From: Allobosea sp. ASV33
GTDB taxonomy: Bacteria; Pseudomonadota; Alphaproteobacteria; Rhizobiales; Beijerinckiaceae
Reading direction: 5' to 3'
Length of the DNA: 58,716 nt
Assembly (NCBI RefSeq): GCF_016428755.1
Contig: NZ_JAELTI010000025.1
Coordinates: 1-58,716, forward strand
The notes beneath the pieces were generated by a model. It searched no databases and was not told the origin of the DNA. It was given only the letters and a program-made list of their open reading frames with translations. Below are positions 36,382 through 45,223 of the stretch, piece after piece. Position 1 is the first letter of the stretch. Each line of letters starts with the position of its first letter. The position numbers were made by a program, and so were the translations under genes.

Positions 36382-37617
36382 TCAGTGCAGCGTGTTCTTG
36401 TGGAAGGCGCCGCCCTTCATGATCGCCGCCAGGTGCTTACCCTGCTCCTGGAACAGCGCGAGGTCCTTCAGCGGGTCGCCGTCGACGAGGATCAGGTCGG
36501 CGAAGGCGCCGGTCTGGACCGTGCCGAGCTTGCCCTCCATGCGCAGGATCTGGGCACCGACCGTCGTCGCCGAGCGGATGATCTCCAGCGGCGAGAGCAC
36601 CTCGCGGCGCAGCAGGAACTCCCGCGACTGCTCGCTCTGCAACTGGCCGAGCAGGTCCGAGCCATAGGCGACGGGCACGCCGGCACGCTTGCAGATTTCC
36701 AGGGAACGCAGGCCGCCATCGATGACGAGATCGTTCTTGGCCAGCATGTCGCCGGTCATCCCGAACTCCGAAGCCCGCTCCTTCATCGCGTAATAGGCGA
36801 CGAGATTGGCGGTCAGGAACATGTTGTTCTCCGCCATCAGTTTGGCGGAGGCGTCGTCGATCAGGTTGCCGTGTTCGATCGCGCGCACGCCGCATTGCGC
36901 GGCCCGCGTGATCGCCTCCGGCGTATAGGCATGGGCGCACACATAGCGGCCGAAGGCCTTCGCCTCCTCGACGGCCGCCTTCACCTCGTCGACGCTGAAC
37001 TGCATCGAATCCAGCGGGTCGTAGGGGCTGGCGACGCCGCCGGACATCATGATCTTGATGTGGTCGGCGCCGAGCCGCATCTGCTCGCGCACCGATTTGC
37101 GCACCGAGGAGACGCCGTCGGAGACGTTCATCGTATAGGCCATGGCGTTGCAGCAATGGCAGCGCGCGCCGAAATCGGTGCGCCGGCGCGGATCGCTATG
37201 GCCGCCGGTCGGGCCGATCGCGGCGCCGGCGATGAACAGGCGCGGGCCCGCGACGTCGCCCTTCTCGACCGCTTCCTTGATGCCCCAGTCGGCGCCGCCG
37301 GTGTCGCGCACGCTGGTGAAGCCGCGGTCGAGCATGCCCTTCATCAATCGGACGGCACGCGCCGTCATCAGCGTCAGCGGCATGCTCTCCATCGTCCGGA
37401 TATAGACCTCGGAGAGGAAGACATGGACATGGCTGTCGATCAGGCCCGGCATCAGCGTGCGGCCGCCGCAATCGATCACATCGGCCTTGGCGGACTTGAT
37501 CGGCTTGTCGGAGAGTTCGCGGATGATATCGCCCTCGACGACGAGTTCGTAGCCCTGTCGGAGCTCACCGAAACCGGGTTCGAGCAAAGCGAAGTTCTTG
37601 AAATGCAGCATCGTCAT
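36382..37617 (-). CDS. Amidohydrolase family metal-dependent hydrolase (Xaa-Pro dipeptidase/imidazolonepropionase-like)
   Basis: The predicted protein has 411 residues from the ATG at 37617, where MTMLHFKNFALLEPG opens the usual composite domain. An ATG at 37611 is equally possible, while the open frame further upstream is not family-like. The metal-binding H-x-H is DSHVHVF, with later AHAYTPEAI and IEHGNLIDD histidines and the Asp of VAYGSDLLG. It hydrolyses a cyclic or linear amide. Substrate is unknown, but proximity to a polyamine-type importer and a racemase-like gene suggests catabolism of an imported N-acyl or dipeptide-like compound. Confidence 0.85.
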   Translation of the reverse strand: MTMLHFKNFALLEPGFGELRQGYELVVEGDIIRELSDKPIKSAKADVIDCGGRTLMPGLIDSHVHVFLSEVYIRTMESMPLTLMTARAVRLMKGMLDRGFTSVRDTGGADWGIKEAVEKGDVAGPRLFIAGAAIGPTGGHSDPRRRTDFGARCHCCNAMAYTMNVSDGVSSVRKSVREQMRLGADHIKIMMSGGVASPYDPLDSMQFSVDEVKAAVEEAKAFGRYVCAHAYTPEAITRAAQCGVRAIEHGNLIDDASAKLMAENNMFLTANLVAYYAMKERASEFGMTGDMLAKNDLVIDGGLRSLEICKRAGVPVAYGSDLLGQLQSEQSREFLLRREVLSPLEIIRSATTVGAQILRMEGKLGTVQTGAFADLILVDGDPLKDLALFQEQGKHLAAIMKGGAFHKNTLH

Positions 37618-38021
37618 TCCCGCCTTTCGAACGTGCCTGCCGGCCAGCACCCGGCCCCGGACGGCGGCATGATATGCACGCAACATCCAACTTGTCGACA
37701 GAGTAGAAGCGTTTGAATGCGCCTTCGCAGAACATCCTTCCCTGTCGCCGAATGCAAGGGTCGCAGCACCCACATCGACCTGACGGCGGCGCCATCATGC
37801 CCTTGCTGTCGGCGTGGCGGAATGCGAGAACGCCGTCGAGTGCGAACACGAGGCGGCCATGCCGGAATGGAAGCACTGTTTCTCCATTCCTCCGCTTGCG
37901 AGCCGAACGGCAAATCTGCTGTTGATTTCAAACCGATGAGACATCGTTCGCTCCTGATAGCCGCTGCCCGGCCATCACCCGATCGGGCGATCGGCGAGGC
38001 GCTGCGGCTGGATCAAGGACT
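37618..38021. other. 404-bp divergent intergenic region
   Basis: This is the only gap over 300 bp. It separates the divergent amidohydrolase and racemase-like genes and is slightly AT-richer than its surroundings around 37660-37730 and 37915-37960. It holds two perfect palindromes, TGTCGACA (37693-37700) and CCCGATCGGG (37978-37987), which are possible regulator sites. Short open frames in it (for example 37713-37925) show no protein-like composition. The bases by the amidohydrolase start resemble one end of the CCGTCATTCCGG repeat family but no partner arm is visible. Confidence 0.5.
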
Positions 38022-38786
38022 GTGAGGCCTCGCTTGCGTATTCTGCTGCTGAATCCCAACACGATGCCGGAGATGACGGCGCTGGTGACCCGCGTCGTCC
38101 AGCCCTATCTGCCGGCAGGGGCCGAGCTCGTGCCGGCGACCGGCCGCTTCGGTGCGCATTACATCGCCAGCCGCAGCTCCGGCGTCATCGCCGCCCATGC
38201 CGCGCTCGAAGCCTTTGCCGAGCACGGCCAGGATTGCGACGGCGTCTATCTCGCCTGTTTCGGCGATCCCGGCCTGCTCGCCCTCAAGGAAATGGCCCGG
38301 ATTCCCGTGATCGGCATGGCCGAGGCCAGCAGCCGCTATGCCGCGGAAAAGGCCGAGCGCTTCGCCATCGTCACGGGCGGCGAGCGCTGGGGGCCGATGC
38401 TGCATGAATTCGTCGGCTCGATCGGACTGGGCGATCGTCTTGCCGCGGTCGAGACCGTCGCTCCCACCGGCGCCGATATCGCGCGCGATCCCGACGGTTC
38501 CATCGCCATGCTCGCGGAAGCCTGCCGCCGCGTCGCCCGGCGTGACGGCGCCGGCGCGGTCATCCTCGGCGGCGCCGGGCTGGCAGGGCTGGCGCCGCGC
38601 ATCCAGCCCCTTGTCGACGTGCCCGTGATCTGCTCGGCCGAAGCCGGCATCCGGATGCTGCTGGCCGAGCTCGACCAGCCCCGGCCCAAGCCGCAGGAGG
38701 GCGACCTCGCCCTCCCCGCGCCGGTCGCCAGTATCGGGCTCTCCGATGGCCTGTCTCGGTTGCTTGCGCAGCCCGAACGAAGCTGA
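38022..38786 (+). CDS. Aspartate/glutamate/hydantoin racemase superfamily protein
   Basis: The 254-residue protein starts at a GTG. The N-terminal RILLLNPNTMPEMT is the NPNT motif of hydantoin/allantoin racemases. The first catalytic-type cysteine is present (Cys79 in YLACFGDPGL). The second position, normally Cys in an LGCAG motif, reads ILGGAGLAGL with Gly184. Such single-cysteine members include arylmalonate decarboxylase-type enzymes, so simple two-base racemisation is doubtful. The stop is directly adjacent to the stop of the convergent dehydrogenase. Confidence 0.83.
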   Translation: MRPRLRILLLNPNTMPEMTALVTRVVQPYLPAGAELVPATGRFGAHYIASRSSGVIAAHAALEAFAEHGQDCDGVYLACFGDPGLLALKEMARIPVIGMAEASSRYAAEKAERFAIVTGGERWGPMLHEFVGSIGLGDRLAAVETVAPTGADIARDPDGSIAMLAEACRRVARRDGAGAVILGGAGLAGLAPRIQPLVDVPVICSAEAGIRMLLAELDQPRPKPQEGDLALPAPVASIGLSDGLSRLLAQPERS

Positions 38787-39698
38787 TCAGGCCTTTTTGG
38801 CGAGCGACGTGCCGTTCAGGCCCGCGATCCAGTCCGACAGCATCGGCACGTAATCCTCGCCCTTGCCGCTGGCGACGGCAGCCGCATAGCTGTTCTTCAC
38901 GGCATTGCCGATCGGGTTGGCGACGCCGGCCTCGTTGGCGACGCTCTCCAGATAGCGCACGTCCTTCAGCGCATTGCTGAGCGTGAACTTGTGGGCGTCG
39001 CGATCGCGCTCCAGCACGTATGTCATGAAGGTCTGGTAGAAGCCGCAATCCATGCGGCTGCCGCGGATGACGCTATCGAAGACCTGCGGCGTGATCCCGA
39101 TCTTCTGGCCGAGGGTGAGCGCCTCCGCATAGATCGCGGCATAGCCGAGCGACAGGAAGTTGTTGATCAGCTTCATCTTGTGCCCGTCGCCGACAGGGCC
39201 GAGATGGACGATCTTCTGCGCCCAGGCCTCGCAGGCCGGCTTGATCCGGGCGAAGATTTCCGGCGAGGCTCCGACCATCGCCGAAAGCTGGCCGAGCGCG
39301 GCCTGGGCCGGCGTGCCGCCCAGCGGTGCGTCGGCAAGATGCAGGCCCTTCGCCTCCAGCTCCGCGGCAAGCTTCACCGTCACCGTCGGGTCCGAAGTGG
39401 AGCAATCGACGACCACCGTGCCCGGCTTCGCCCCGGCCATGATGCCGTTCTCGCCTTTCAGCACGGCTTCGACCTGGGCCGAGCCGGTCACGCACAGGAA
39501 GATGATCCCGGAGCGCGCCGCCAGCTCCTTCGGCGTCTTGGCTTCCATCGCGCCGGCCGCGACCAGCTCCTCGACCGGCTTGCGGTTGCGATGCCCCATC
39601 ACGGTCAGTGGGAAGCCCTTGTCGAGGAGATTGCGGGCCATACCCTGCCCCATCAGGCCGACGCCGATGAAGCCCACGGACTCTTTGGTTGCAGTCAT
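38787..39698 (-). CDS. NAD(P)-dependent beta-hydroxyacid dehydrogenase (3-hydroxyisobutyrate dehydrogenase family)
   Basis: The predicted protein has 303 residues from the ATG at 39698, with GGGAGA placed about nine bases upstream. The family motifs are GFIGVGLMGQGMARNLL (dinucleotide loop), DCSTSDPTVTVKLAAEL, the substrate motif DAPLGGTPAQA and the catalytic Lys in GHKMKLINNFLS. Candidates include tartronate semialdehyde reductase or gamma-hydroxybutyrate/glyoxylate reductases. It is divergent from a LacI-type regulator, which may control it. Confidence 0.9.
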   Translation of the reverse strand: MTATKESVGFIGVGLMGQGMARNLLDKGFPLTVMGHRNRKPVEELVAAGAMEAKTPKELAARSGIIFLCVTGSAQVEAVLKGENGIMAGAKPGTVVVDCSTSDPTVTVKLAAELEAKGLHLADAPLGGTPAQAALGQLSAMVGASPEIFARIKPACEAWAQKIVHLGPVGDGHKMKLINNFLSLGYAAIYAEALTLGQKIGITPQVFDSVIRGSRMDCGFYQTFMTYVLERDRDAHKFTLSNALKDVRYLESVANEAGVANPIGNAVKNSYAAAVASGKGEDYVPMLSDWIAGLNGTSLAKKA

Positions 39699-39799
39699 CT
39701 TCAAATTCTCCCGCTGATATGGTTGAGATGGAGCCGGAAGTCGGCGAAATGGCCGGACCGGAAGCCGGCCTTGAGGCCCGCGCTCAGTGTGGACGAGTC

Positions 39800-40870
39800 A
39801 TGACCGCCAGCGACCCGCCCGGGCCCCGCCAGACCATCAGCCCGCCGCCAGCCGGCCGCAGCCGCGTCACGCTCCAGGTCATTGCCGAGCGTCTCTCCGT
39901 GTCGACCGCGACGGTGTCGCTGGCCCTGCGCGGCTCGCAGCTCGTCGCCGAAGCGACGCGCAACCGCGTGCGCGAGATCGCCCGCGAGATGGGCTACAGC
40001 TACAACCGCAGCGCCGCCTCGCTCCGCACCGACCGCACCAACATCATCGGCGTCGGCTTCCACGACATCACCAATCCCTATTTCGCCGAATTGCTCGCGG
40101 CGATAGAGGAAACCGCCGGCCGCTACGACCGCTCGATCCTGCTCGGCACCTATGCCGAAAACCTGGACCGTCAGCGGCGCGTTCTGGGCACCCTCGCCGA
40201 ATACCGGCCGGACGGCATGGTCCTGTGCTCGGCCGGCGGCAGCACGGCGGAGAGCCTCAGCCCCCTGATCGATGCCGGCGTCCCGATCGTCCAGCTCTCG
40301 CGCGAAATCCCCGAGCTCGACCTCGATTTCGTCGGCGCCGACGACCGGCACGGCGCCAATCTGGCGGTGGAGCATTTGATCGCGCTCGGCCATCGCCGCA
40401 TCGCCTTCCTCTGCGCCAACGAGAACATCTCGACCGGCCGCAACCGCTATGCCGGCTATCGCGACGCGCTTGCCCGCCATGGCCTGCCCTTCGACCCGGC
40501 CCTGGTGCATGTCGACTATGGCACCCGCGAGAACGGGCTGAAGGGCATCCAGAAGGTGCTCGACGCCCATGATCCGCCGACCGCCGCAACCTGCATGAAC
40601 GATCTCGCCGCCTTCGGCGCCATGCTCGGCCTGCGCCATCGCGGGCTGGAGGCCGGTCGCGATTTCTCCATCGTCGGCTGCGACGACGTGAAGGAGGCGG
40701 CGCAGTGGTTCCCGGCGCTCACCACGATCTTCAACTTCCAGAACGACATGGGCGCCAAATCGGCCGAGTTCCTGCTGAACCGCATCGCCGACCCCGCCGC
40801 CCCGACGCAGCGCCTGCTGCTGACGCCGGCGCTGATCGTGCGCGGAACGACCTGCCCGCCGCCGCGCTGA
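39800..40870 (+). CDS. LacI family transcriptional regulator
   Basis: The predicted protein has 356 residues from the ATG at 39800. The LacI HTH and hinge begin VTLQVIAERLSVSTATVSLALRGSQLVAEATRNRVREIA. The effector domain starts IIGVGFHDITNPYFAELLAAIEE and contains the usual GxDD-like VGADDRHGANLA. The frame is open further 5' but those residues are unlike the family. It lies between two hydroxyacid dehydrogenases, divergent from one (101 bp between starts) and convergent with the other (7-bp gap). A sugar-acid effector is likely. Confidence 0.92.
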   Translation: MTASDPPGPRQTISPPPAGRSRVTLQVIAERLSVSTATVSLALRGSQLVAEATRNRVREIAREMGYSYNRSAASLRTDRTNIIGVGFHDITNPYFAELLAAIEETAGRYDRSILLGTYAENLDRQRRVLGTLAEYRPDGMVLCSAGGSTAESLSPLIDAGVPIVQLSREIPELDLDFVGADDRHGANLAVEHLIALGHRRIAFLCANENISTGRNRYAGYRDALARHGLPFDPALVHVDYGTRENGLKGIQKVLDAHDPPTAATCMNDLAAFGAMLGLRHRGLEAGRDFSIVGCDDVKEAAQWFPALTTIFNFQNDMGAKSAEFLLNRIADPAAPTQRLLLTPALIVRGTTCPPPR

Positions 40871-40877
40871 GCCCTCC

Positions 40878-41774
40878 TCAGGCATCGTTCGGGGGCTTCG
40901 CGTTGAGCGCGCGATAGGCCCGCACCACCTGCGAATCGTCGCGCCCGCCATGGCCGAGGCCGGACGCCGACAGGAACATCTGGTGCGCCGCCGCCGCCAG
41001 CGGCAAAGCCGTCTTCGCGGCACGCCCGGCATCGAGCACGATGCCCAGGTCCTTCACGAAGATGTCGACGGCGCTCGCCACGACCGGATCGGGCTCGTGC
41101 ATGCGCGGCCCGCGATCCCTGAGCATCCAGGACGAGGCGGCCGAACCACCCATGATCTCGAAGAGCAGGCGCCCATCGATCCCGGCCTTCTCGGCCAGCG
41201 ACAGGGCTTCGGCCGCGACCGCGATATGCACCCCGGCCAGGAGCTGGTTGACGGTCTTCACCGTCGCGCCCTGCCCGGCCTTCTCGCCGACATGGAAGAC
41301 CTTGTCGCCGAGCGCATCGAGCACAGGCTTCGCCCTGGCGAAGCTATCGGTCGGCGCCCCGACCATGATCGTCAGCGTCGCGTTGCGCGCGCCGTTGACG
41401 CCACCCGAGACCGGCGCGTCGATGAAATGCCGTCCTGTCTTCGTGACCTCGGCCGCGATAGCCTCGGCCTCGCCCGGCGGGCAGGTCGCCATCAGGATCA
41501 CGGTCGCACCCGGCGCCAGAGCGTCCAGCGCCCCGGCCTCGAACAGCACCGAACGTGCTTGTGCCGCATTGACGACCATCAGCACTAGTGCCTCGGCGCC
41601 TTCGGCGGCTTCCTTCGCGCTCGCCGCAGCATGCCCGCCGGCTGAGACGAGCGCATCACGCGCCGCTTCGCGCATGTCGAAGCCGGTCACGCGGAACTGC
41701 TTCTTGACGAGGTTCTCGGCCATCGGCGCGCCCATCGCGCCGAGCCCGATGAAGGCGATGGAAGAAATTGGCAT
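40878..41774 (-). CDS. NAD(P)-dependent dehydrogenase, possibly L-threonate dehydrogenase-like
   Basis: This 298-residue enzyme belongs to the beta-hydroxyacid dehydrogenase family. IAFIGLGAMGAPMAENLVKK is the nucleotide loop, DAPVSGGVNGARNATLTIMVGA the substrate motif, and GQGATVKTVNQLLAG carries the catalytic Lys. The segment GGSAASSWMLRDRGPRM resembles the SWM..R stretch I associate with LtnD threonate dehydrogenases, so a four-carbon sugar acid is a reasonable substrate. It lies downstream of the carbohydrate-type ABC permease genes on the same strand, across a palindromic repeat. Confidence 0.85.
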   Translation of the reverse strand: MPISSIAFIGLGAMGAPMAENLVKKQFRVTGFDMREAARDALVSAGGHAAASAKEAAEGAEALVLMVVNAAQARSVLFEAGALDALAPGATVILMATCPPGEAEAIAAEVTKTGRHFIDAPVSGGVNGARNATLTIMVGAPTDSFARAKPVLDALGDKVFHVGEKAGQGATVKTVNQLLAGVHIAVAAEALSLAEKAGIDGRLLFEIMGGSAASSWMLRDRGPRMHEPDPVVASAVDIFVKDLGIVLDAGRAAKTALPLAAAAHQMFLSASGLGHGGRDDSQVVRAYRALNAKPPNDA

Positions 41775-41795
41775 CGATGAGGGCCCTGTCAGTTT

Positions 41796-41904
41796 CCGTC
41801 ATCCCGGACAAGCGGCGAAGCCGCGCCGATCCGGGATCCATCGTAGGGCTCCGGAACTCTACGATGGATCTCGGCACTCCGTTTCACTGCCGCCGGGATG
41901 ACGG
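41796..41904. repeat. Palindromic intergenic element, copy 2
   Basis: This 109-bp element has perfect 12-bp terminal inverted repeats, CCGTCATCCCGG (41796-41807) and CCGGGATGACGG (41893-41904). It also has a perfect inner pair GATCCATCGTAG / CTACGATGGATC. It shares the internal stretch ACAAGC..CGAAG..GCGCCGATCCGG with the copy at 49443. It lies between a permease gene and the threonate dehydrogenase-like gene. Confidence 0.85.
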
Positions 41905-41929
41905 CACGCGGATGGAATGGGCTCGCCGC

Positions 41930-42832
41930 CTATTCCTTCACCGCGCCCGTCATCGACGCCACGTAATAGTCGACGAAGAAGGAATAGAGGATCGCGACGG
42001 GGATCGAGCCGAGCAGCGCGCCGGCCATCAGCGAACCCCAGTGGTAGACGTCGCCCTCGACGAGCTGGGTCAGCACCGCGACCGGCACCGTCTTCTTCTC
42101 CGCCGACTGGATGAAGGCGAGCGCATAGATGAACTCGTTCCAGGACAGGGTGAAGGCGAAGATGCCGGCCGAGATCAAGCCGGGCATGGCGAGCGGCAGG
42201 GTGATCCGCCACAGCGTCTGCAACCGCGTCGCCCCGTCGATCATCGCGCATTCCTCGAGCTCGTAGGGGATCGACTTGAAATAGCCGATCAGGAGCCAGG
42301 TGCAGAACGGGATGAGGAAGGTCGGATAGGTCAGGATAAGCGCCAGCGGCGAGTCGAACAGGCCGAACTGGAAGATCAGCGTCGCCAGCGGGATGAACAG
42401 GATCGAGGGCGGCACGAGATAGGCGAGATAGATCGCCAGGCCGACATATTGCGAACCCCTGAACCGCAGGCGCTGGATCGCATAGGCCGCGAGCACGCTG
42501 GAAAACAGCGACAGCGCGGTGGCCACCGCCGCAACCATCATCGTGGTCCAGAGCCATTGCGGATAATCGGTCTGGAACAGCAGCCTGTTGATGTTCTCCA
42601 GCGTCGGCGACTTCACCCAGAACGGGTTGTTGTTCTTGTAGTCGAGCAGTTCGGCATTCGGTTTGATCGCCGTAATCGCCATCCAGTAGAACGGGAACAG
42701 CAGCACGAGCAGGAACAGCGACAGCGGCAGGTAGAGCGTGATGAAGCGCCGCGGGCCGGACGACCAGTCGATGACGCCTTCGCGCTCCTTGTCCGTCAGA
42801 TGCGGCCGCGCTCCGAGGTTCTGGTCAGTCAT
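41930..42832 (-). CDS. Carbohydrate ABC transporter permease (MalG-like)
   Basis: The 300-residue permease starts at 42832 behind GGGGGAAG and overlaps the MalF-like gene end by 8 bp. The EAA loop lies around EECAMIDGATRLQTLWRITLPLAMPGLI. The N-terminus FITLYLPLSLFLLVLLFPFYWMAITAIKP is typical of MalG-type subunits of CUT1 sugar importers. A palindromic repeat follows its stop. Confidence 0.95.
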   Translation of the reverse strand: MTDQNLGARPHLTDKEREGVIDWSSGPRRFITLYLPLSLFLLVLLFPFYWMAITAIKPNAELLDYKNNNPFWVKSPTLENINRLLFQTDYPQWLWTTMMVAAVATALSLFSSVLAAYAIQRLRFRGSQYVGLAIYLAYLVPPSILFIPLATLIFQFGLFDSPLALILTYPTFLIPFCTWLLIGYFKSIPYELEECAMIDGATRLQTLWRITLPLAMPGLISAGIFAFTLSWNEFIYALAFIQSAEKKTVPVAVLTQLVEGDVYHWGSLMAGALLGSIPVAILYSFFVDYYVASMTGAVKE

Positions 42833-43781
42833 TGTCTTCCCCCTGCTGCCATTTGCGCCGGGACAGGCCGAAATAGCTGAACAGCGTCGCCATCACGAGG
42901 AACGGGATCATCGCCACCGCGATCGCCGCGCCCTCGCCGAGCTGGCCACCCGGGATGCCGCGCTGGAAGGCGAGCGTCGCCATCAGATGCGTGGCGTTGA
43001 CCGGCCCGCCGCGGGTGATCGCGTAAACGAGCTGGAAATCGGTGAAGGTGAACAGCACCGAGAAGGTCAGCACCACCGCCAGGATCGGCATCAGCATCGG
43101 CAGCGTGACATGCCGGAAACGCTGCCAGGAATTGGCGCCGTCCAGCATCGCCGCCTCGTAGAGCGAGGGCGAGATCGTCTGCAGGCCGGCCAGCAGGCTG
43201 ATCGCGACGAAGGGAATGCCGCGCCAGATATTGGCGGCCATCAGCGAGAACCGCGCCGGCCAGGGCTGGCCGAGGAAGTCGATATAGGTGTCGCGCCAGC
43301 CGAGCACGTCGACCAGCACATAGGAGATGATCGAGAACTGCGGATCGTAGATCCACCAGAAGGCGATCGCCGAGAGCACGGTCGGCACGATCCAGGGTAT
43401 CAGGATGATGGCCCGGAGCAGCGACTTGAACGGCAGGTGGTTGTTGAGCAGCAGCGCCAGCCAGAGGCCGAGCGCGAATTTCCCGAAAGTCGCCACGCCC
43501 GTATAGAGCAGCGTGTTCCAGACCGAGGTGATGAACACCCGGTCGTACCAGAGCGACTCGAAATTCTCGAAGCCGATGAAATGCCCGACACGGCCGATGC
43601 GCGTGTCGGTGAAGGCGAGCCAGATGCCTAAGCCCAGCGGATAGCTGAGGAAGACCAGCAGGAAGCCCGCCGCCGGCAGCAGGCACAGGAAGATCAGGAA
43701 CGGCTTGTAATCGAACAGACGCACCAGCCAGTTGTGTTGCAGGCTGTGGACGGTTCGGGCTTCGGCGGCAACTACGGCCAT
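42825..43781 (-). CDS. Sugar ABC transporter permease (MalF-like)
   Basis: The 318-residue permease is the first of two in this CUT1-type importer. The conserved loop LYEAAMLDGANSWQRFRHVTLPMLMPIL contacts the ATPase. PFLIFLCLLPAAGFLLVFLSYPLGLGIWLAFTD is the first membrane region. It is separated from the binding-protein gene by 137 bp containing two hairpins, and it overlaps the MalG-like gene by 8 bp. Confidence 0.95.
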   Translation of the reverse strand: MAVVAAEARTVHSLQHNWLVRLFDYKPFLIFLCLLPAAGFLLVFLSYPLGLGIWLAFTDTRIGRVGHFIGFENFESLWYDRVFITSVWNTLLYTGVATFGKFALGLWLALLLNNHLPFKSLLRAIILIPWIVPTVLSAIAFWWIYDPQFSIISYVLVDVLGWRDTYIDFLGQPWPARFSLMAANIWRGIPFVAISLLAGLQTISPSLYEAAMLDGANSWQRFRHVTLPMLMPILAVVLTFSVLFTFTDFQLVYAITRGGPVNATHLMATLAFQRGIPGGQLGEGAAIAVAMIPFLVMATLFSYFGLSRRKWQQGEDND

Positions 43782-43808
43782 GGCGCCCTCGCGTTCGGGT
43801 CGGCTGTG

Positions 43809-43854
43809 GCATCGGACCGAAAAGTGGGGCCACTTTTTCGGGACAATCCGATGC
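43809..43854. repeat. 46-bp perfect-arm palindrome between binding-protein and permease genes
   Basis: Outer arms GCATCGGA / TCCGATGC (43809-43816 and 43847-43854) enclose an inner stem CCGAAAAGTGG with CCACTTTTTCGG (one bulged T). This looks like a palindromic repeat I recall from many Hyphomicrobiales genomes. It sits in the gap where binding-protein and permease expression are expected to diverge. Confidence 0.75.
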
Positions 43855-43864
43855 GGTCTGTCGA

Positions 43865-43889
43865 CGGCCGCCGGACGAACCGGCGGCCG
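43865..43889 (-). terminator. GC-rich hairpin 30 bp after the binding-protein gene
   Basis: This is a perfect 10-bp stem, CGGCCGCCGG / CCGGCGGCCG, with an ACGAA loop. There is no T-run in the minus-strand direction. It is therefore better read as a 3'-end stabilising or partially terminating structure protecting the binding-protein message than as a full terminator. Confidence 0.55.
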
Positions 43890-43918
43890 CGCGTATCCGG
43901 GTCAGAGCCAGGTCGGCA

Positions 43919-45223
43919 TCAGGTCCGGTAGTAGCGCTTGGCGCGGCGCTCGGCCTCCTTGGCGGCCTCTTCCGGCGTCGCCTGGCCGGAGCAGACGGAT
44001 GCGACCATCTGCACGACGACATACTCGGCATTGACCGTGCCGGCGGCCTCGTTGATCGAGCCTTTGTAGCCGCTCCAGAGCGCCCGCTCCCAGGTGTCGC
44101 GATAGACCAAGATCTTCGGATCGCTCGACCAGACCTTGCTCTCGGCATAGCCCTTGAGCGGCTGAGTCCAGTAGCCGTAGCAGCCGGTCAGCCACTTGTC
44201 GTACTGCTCCTTCTCCATCATGAAGCGGAGATATTCCTTGGCCGCGTTCGGGAACTTGGTGTGCTTGAACGCCATGGCGTTGATGATCAGCGCCGGCTCC
44301 GAAGGGCGACCGAGCGGGCCGACCGGCATGGTCGCGTGGTTCAGGTCCTTGCCGATCGCAGCGGTCTTCTCGTCCTTCGAGTTTTTGATCGAGAAATACA
44401 GCGAGACGCCGTTCTGGGTGACGCCGATCTCACCGGCCGTCAGCGCCTTGTTGTTGCTGATGTCGAGCCAGGACAGCGTGCCGGGGATGAAGGTCTCGTA
44501 GAGCGCCTTGGCGTATTTCAGCGCCTCGATCGTCTCCTTCGAGTTGATCGCGACCTTGTTGTTCTCATCGACCATGTAGCCGCCATGGGTCCAGACGAGC
44601 CAGTTGCAGAAGGCGTTGCCGTCGCCCACCGCATTGCCGAGCGCGAAACCGGCGGGATGCCCGATCTCCTTGAGCTTGCGGCAGAGCTTCAGGAAGTTGT
44701 CGAGATCCTTCGGGAAGGTGTCGAAGCCCGCTTCCTTGACCCAGGATTCACGATAGACCGCCGGCGCGCCGGACGCGCCCATCGGGATCGAGACCCACTG
44801 GTTGGTCTTGTCCTTCTTGCCGTATTTCTCGGCGATCGGGTACCAGCCGCCATATTTCTTGCCGAGGTCCTCGGCGATGTCGGTGAGGTCGATCAGCTTG
44901 TCCGAGAAGATATGCGGATCGTCGGCCCAGCCGACGACGACATCCGGGCCCGCGCCGGTATTGGCGGTCACCGCCGTCTGCGGGCGCAGATCCTCCCAGC
45001 CGGCATAGTCGACGCGCACCGGCACGCCGGTCGCCTTGGTGAAGGCCTCGGTGTTCTCGTTGAAGATGGCCTGGTCGGGATCGACGAACTTGGTCGGGCG
45101 CAGCACGCGCAACGTGGCGCCCTGCTCGATCTTGGCCTGCGCGATGGACGGCGCCAGCGGCAGCGTCGCTCCCGCCGCGAGTCCGGCGCCACCGATCAGA
45201 ACGTCTCTTCTGGAAATGCTCAT
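43919..45223 (-). CDS. Extracellular solute-binding protein, carbohydrate type
   Basis: The predicted protein has 434 residues from the ATG at 45223, with GGAGGAG upstream. MSISRRDVLIGGAGLAAGATLP is a twin-arginine signal, with cleavage near IAQA. The mature protein shows the family-1 pattern (TKATGVPVRVDYAGWEDL, PDVVVGWADDPHIFSDKLIDLTDIA, YGYWTQPLKGY). It delivers substrate to the MalF/MalG-like pair. The linked hydroxyacid dehydrogenases and FCD regulator point to a sugar acid or sugar, but the ligand is not determined. Confidence 0.93.
   Translation of the reverse strand: MSISRRDVLIGGAGLAAGATLPLAPSIAQAKIEQGATLRVLRPTKFVDPDQAIFNENTEAFTKATGVPVRVDYAGWEDLRPQTAVTANTGAGPDVVVGWADDPHIFSDKLIDLTDIAEDLGKKYGGWYPIAEKYGKKDKTNQWVSIPMGASGAPAVYRESWVKEAGFDTFPKDLDNFLKLCRKLKEIGHPAGFALGNAVGDGNAFCNWLVWTHGGYMVDENNKVAINSKETIEALKYAKALYETFIPGTLSWLDISNNKALTAGEIGVTQNGVSLYFSIKNSKDEKTAAIGKDLNHATMPVGPLGRPSEPALIINAMAFKHTKFPNAAKEYLRFMMEKEQYDKWLTGCYGYWTQPLKGYAESKVWSSDPKILVYRDTWERALWSGYKGSINEAAGTVNAEYVVVQMVASVCSGQATPEEAAKEAERRAKRYYRT

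Noticed and set aside
37713..37925. 70-codon open frame in the long intergenic gap
   Set aside because: No ribosome-binding site, no hydrophobic or domain pattern, and the stretch looks like regulatory DNA between divergent genes.
39751..39770. GGCCGG/CCGGCC hairpin between the dehydrogenase and LacI starts as a LacI operator
   Set aside because: Arms of six GC bases with an 8-nt loop are common by chance at this GC content and lack the central CG-type LacI half-site pattern.
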